NCBI GenBank assembly: GCA_963741505.1
Contig: CAVUIJ010000027.1
Coordinates: 59,127 to 123,126, forward strand
From: JAKFWF01 sp963741505
GTDB lineage: Bacteria > Pseudomonadota > Alphaproteobacteria > Rhizobiales > Hyphomicrobiaceae
Length of the DNA stretch: 64,000 bases
Direction of reading: 5' to 3'
Made by a program: the position numbers and the translations under genes. Under the pieces are notes generated by a model. The model had not been told where the DNA came from and searched no databases. It worked only from the letters and a program-made list of their open reading frames with translations. Each line of letters opens with the position of its first letter. Within the stretch, counting starts at the first letter, position 1. This document shows positions 63,530 through 64,000 of the stretch, one piece after another.

Positions 63530-63830
63530 AAAATTTGCCGCTCGACACTCGTGGAAAGCCGCCGAGGCTTGCATCGCTACTTCGTGTTCAGGTGCGATGG
63601 CCATCGCGTCACGCGCATGATGGCCTCTTCCGGGAAGCGAGCGCGCGTTCGAATTGGGTTACCCCAGGTTCGCGTGCACGACTTGAGGCATACCTTCGGC
63701 CGCAGGCTGCGCGCCGCCGGCGTGAGCTTCAAGGATCGGCCGGACCTGCGCGGCCATCGCTCGGTGCACATCACCACCCACTACGGGCAGCAGAGCTGTC
63801 ACGGCTCGCCGCCGAGTGGGGCGTGGAGCG
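63530..63830 (+). pseudogene. C-terminal remnant of a tyrosine integrase next to tRNA-Lys
   Basis: A plus-strand frame reads FVFRCDGHRVTRMMASSGKR, then VRVHDLRHTFGRRLRAAGVS, LRGHRS and ITTHY: the HxLRH box, the second His region and the catalytic tyrosine of phage-type integrases. Directly after the tyrosine the frame changes (AAELSRLAAEW continues in another frame), and the N-terminal half is missing. It lies about 110 bases from the 3' end of a tRNA gene, the usual place for an integrase of a tRNA-inserted island. Confidence 0.7.
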
Positions 63831-63942
63831 GAACCCGACCGGAACTCGTCGTGCTTCGGGGAAAAATGCGAATGGACTCACGCATAACCACGCAAGCGCG
63901 GAAATCCGCCTTGTCCAAAAAACGCCAACCTCTTGATTTCAA

Positions 63943-64000
<58 letters not shown>

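Overview
The window is 64 kb of GC-rich DNA from a proteobacterium. I favour an alphaproteobacterium on gene content: two TRAP carboxylate transporters, polyamine-type and branched-chain amino-acid-type ABC transporters, Tat-type secreted binding proteins, a hydrogenase-4-like membrane complex and an IS5-family insertion sequence. That assignment is inference; no rRNA or species marker is present.

Layout. (1) 1-6985, minus strand: a catabolic operon of a 3-hydroxyisobutyrate dehydrogenase-like enzyme, an aldehyde dehydrogenase, an FAD oxidoreductase and a TRAP transporter (dctP, dctQ, dctM; dctM runs off the left edge). (2) 7192-10935, plus: a secreted or membrane-anchored TPR-CHAT protease-like protein, followed by a 272-bp MITE-like element. 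(3) 11351-18966, minus: a polyamine/opine-type ABC transporter operon that also encodes an FMN-binding protein, a glutamine-amidotransferase-like protein and a gamma-glutamyltransferase. (4) 19203-33395: a second TRAP system, then amine and carboxylate catabolic enzymes (DadA/PuuB-like oxidase, enolase-superfamily enzyme, ureohydrolase, GabD-like dehydrogenase, acyl-CoA dehydrogenase-like flavoprotein, M24 peptidase, amidase, alpha/beta hydrolase). (5) 33568-40741: a complete Liv-type ABC operon with an SDR, then two further NAD(P)-binding enzymes on the opposite strand. (6) 41065-48658, minus: a giant, modular RTX adhesin-like protein broken by many single-base frame changes. (7) 49021-51576: a complete IS5-family element with terminal repeats and a 4-bp target duplication, a two-subunit sulfopyruvate decarboxylase-like pair, and a third copy of the MITE end. 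(8) 51830-59352, plus: an XRE regulator and a six-gene hydrogenase-4-like operon (hyfB, C, E, F, G, I). Its large subunit has serines where [NiFe]-hydrogenases need the first cysteine pair, so it looks like an energy-converting hydrogenase-related (Ehr) complex and not a hydrogenase. (9) 59353-64000: a scrap region ending at a tRNA-Lys gene, with gene remnants, a CPBP membrane protease, a serine recombinase beside a res-like site, a small Tudor-like basic protein, a GST and an integrase remnant.

Taken together, regions 1, 3, 4 and 5 form a scavenging neighbourhood for organic acids, amines and amino acids. Several enzymes in regions 3 and 4 fit a route from guanidino compounds or polyamines through gamma-glutamylated intermediates to GABA and succinate; this is a hypothesis from gene content.

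A technical pattern runs through the whole window. Several otherwise healthy genes (aldehyde dehydrogenase, gamma-glutamyltransferase, hyfB three times, hyfE, the CPBP protease, and the RTX gene many times) are broken by single extra bases. The direction is almost always +1, so I read them as residual sequencing insertions and not as true pseudogenes. One consequence is that the apparent hyfE-hyfF fusion is not real. The most interesting biology is the Ehr-type complex without Ni-Fe ligands, the TPR-CHAT protein, the ureohydrolase that has lost a metal-binding histidine, the MITE family with CTAG ends, and the standalone Tudor-like basic protein.
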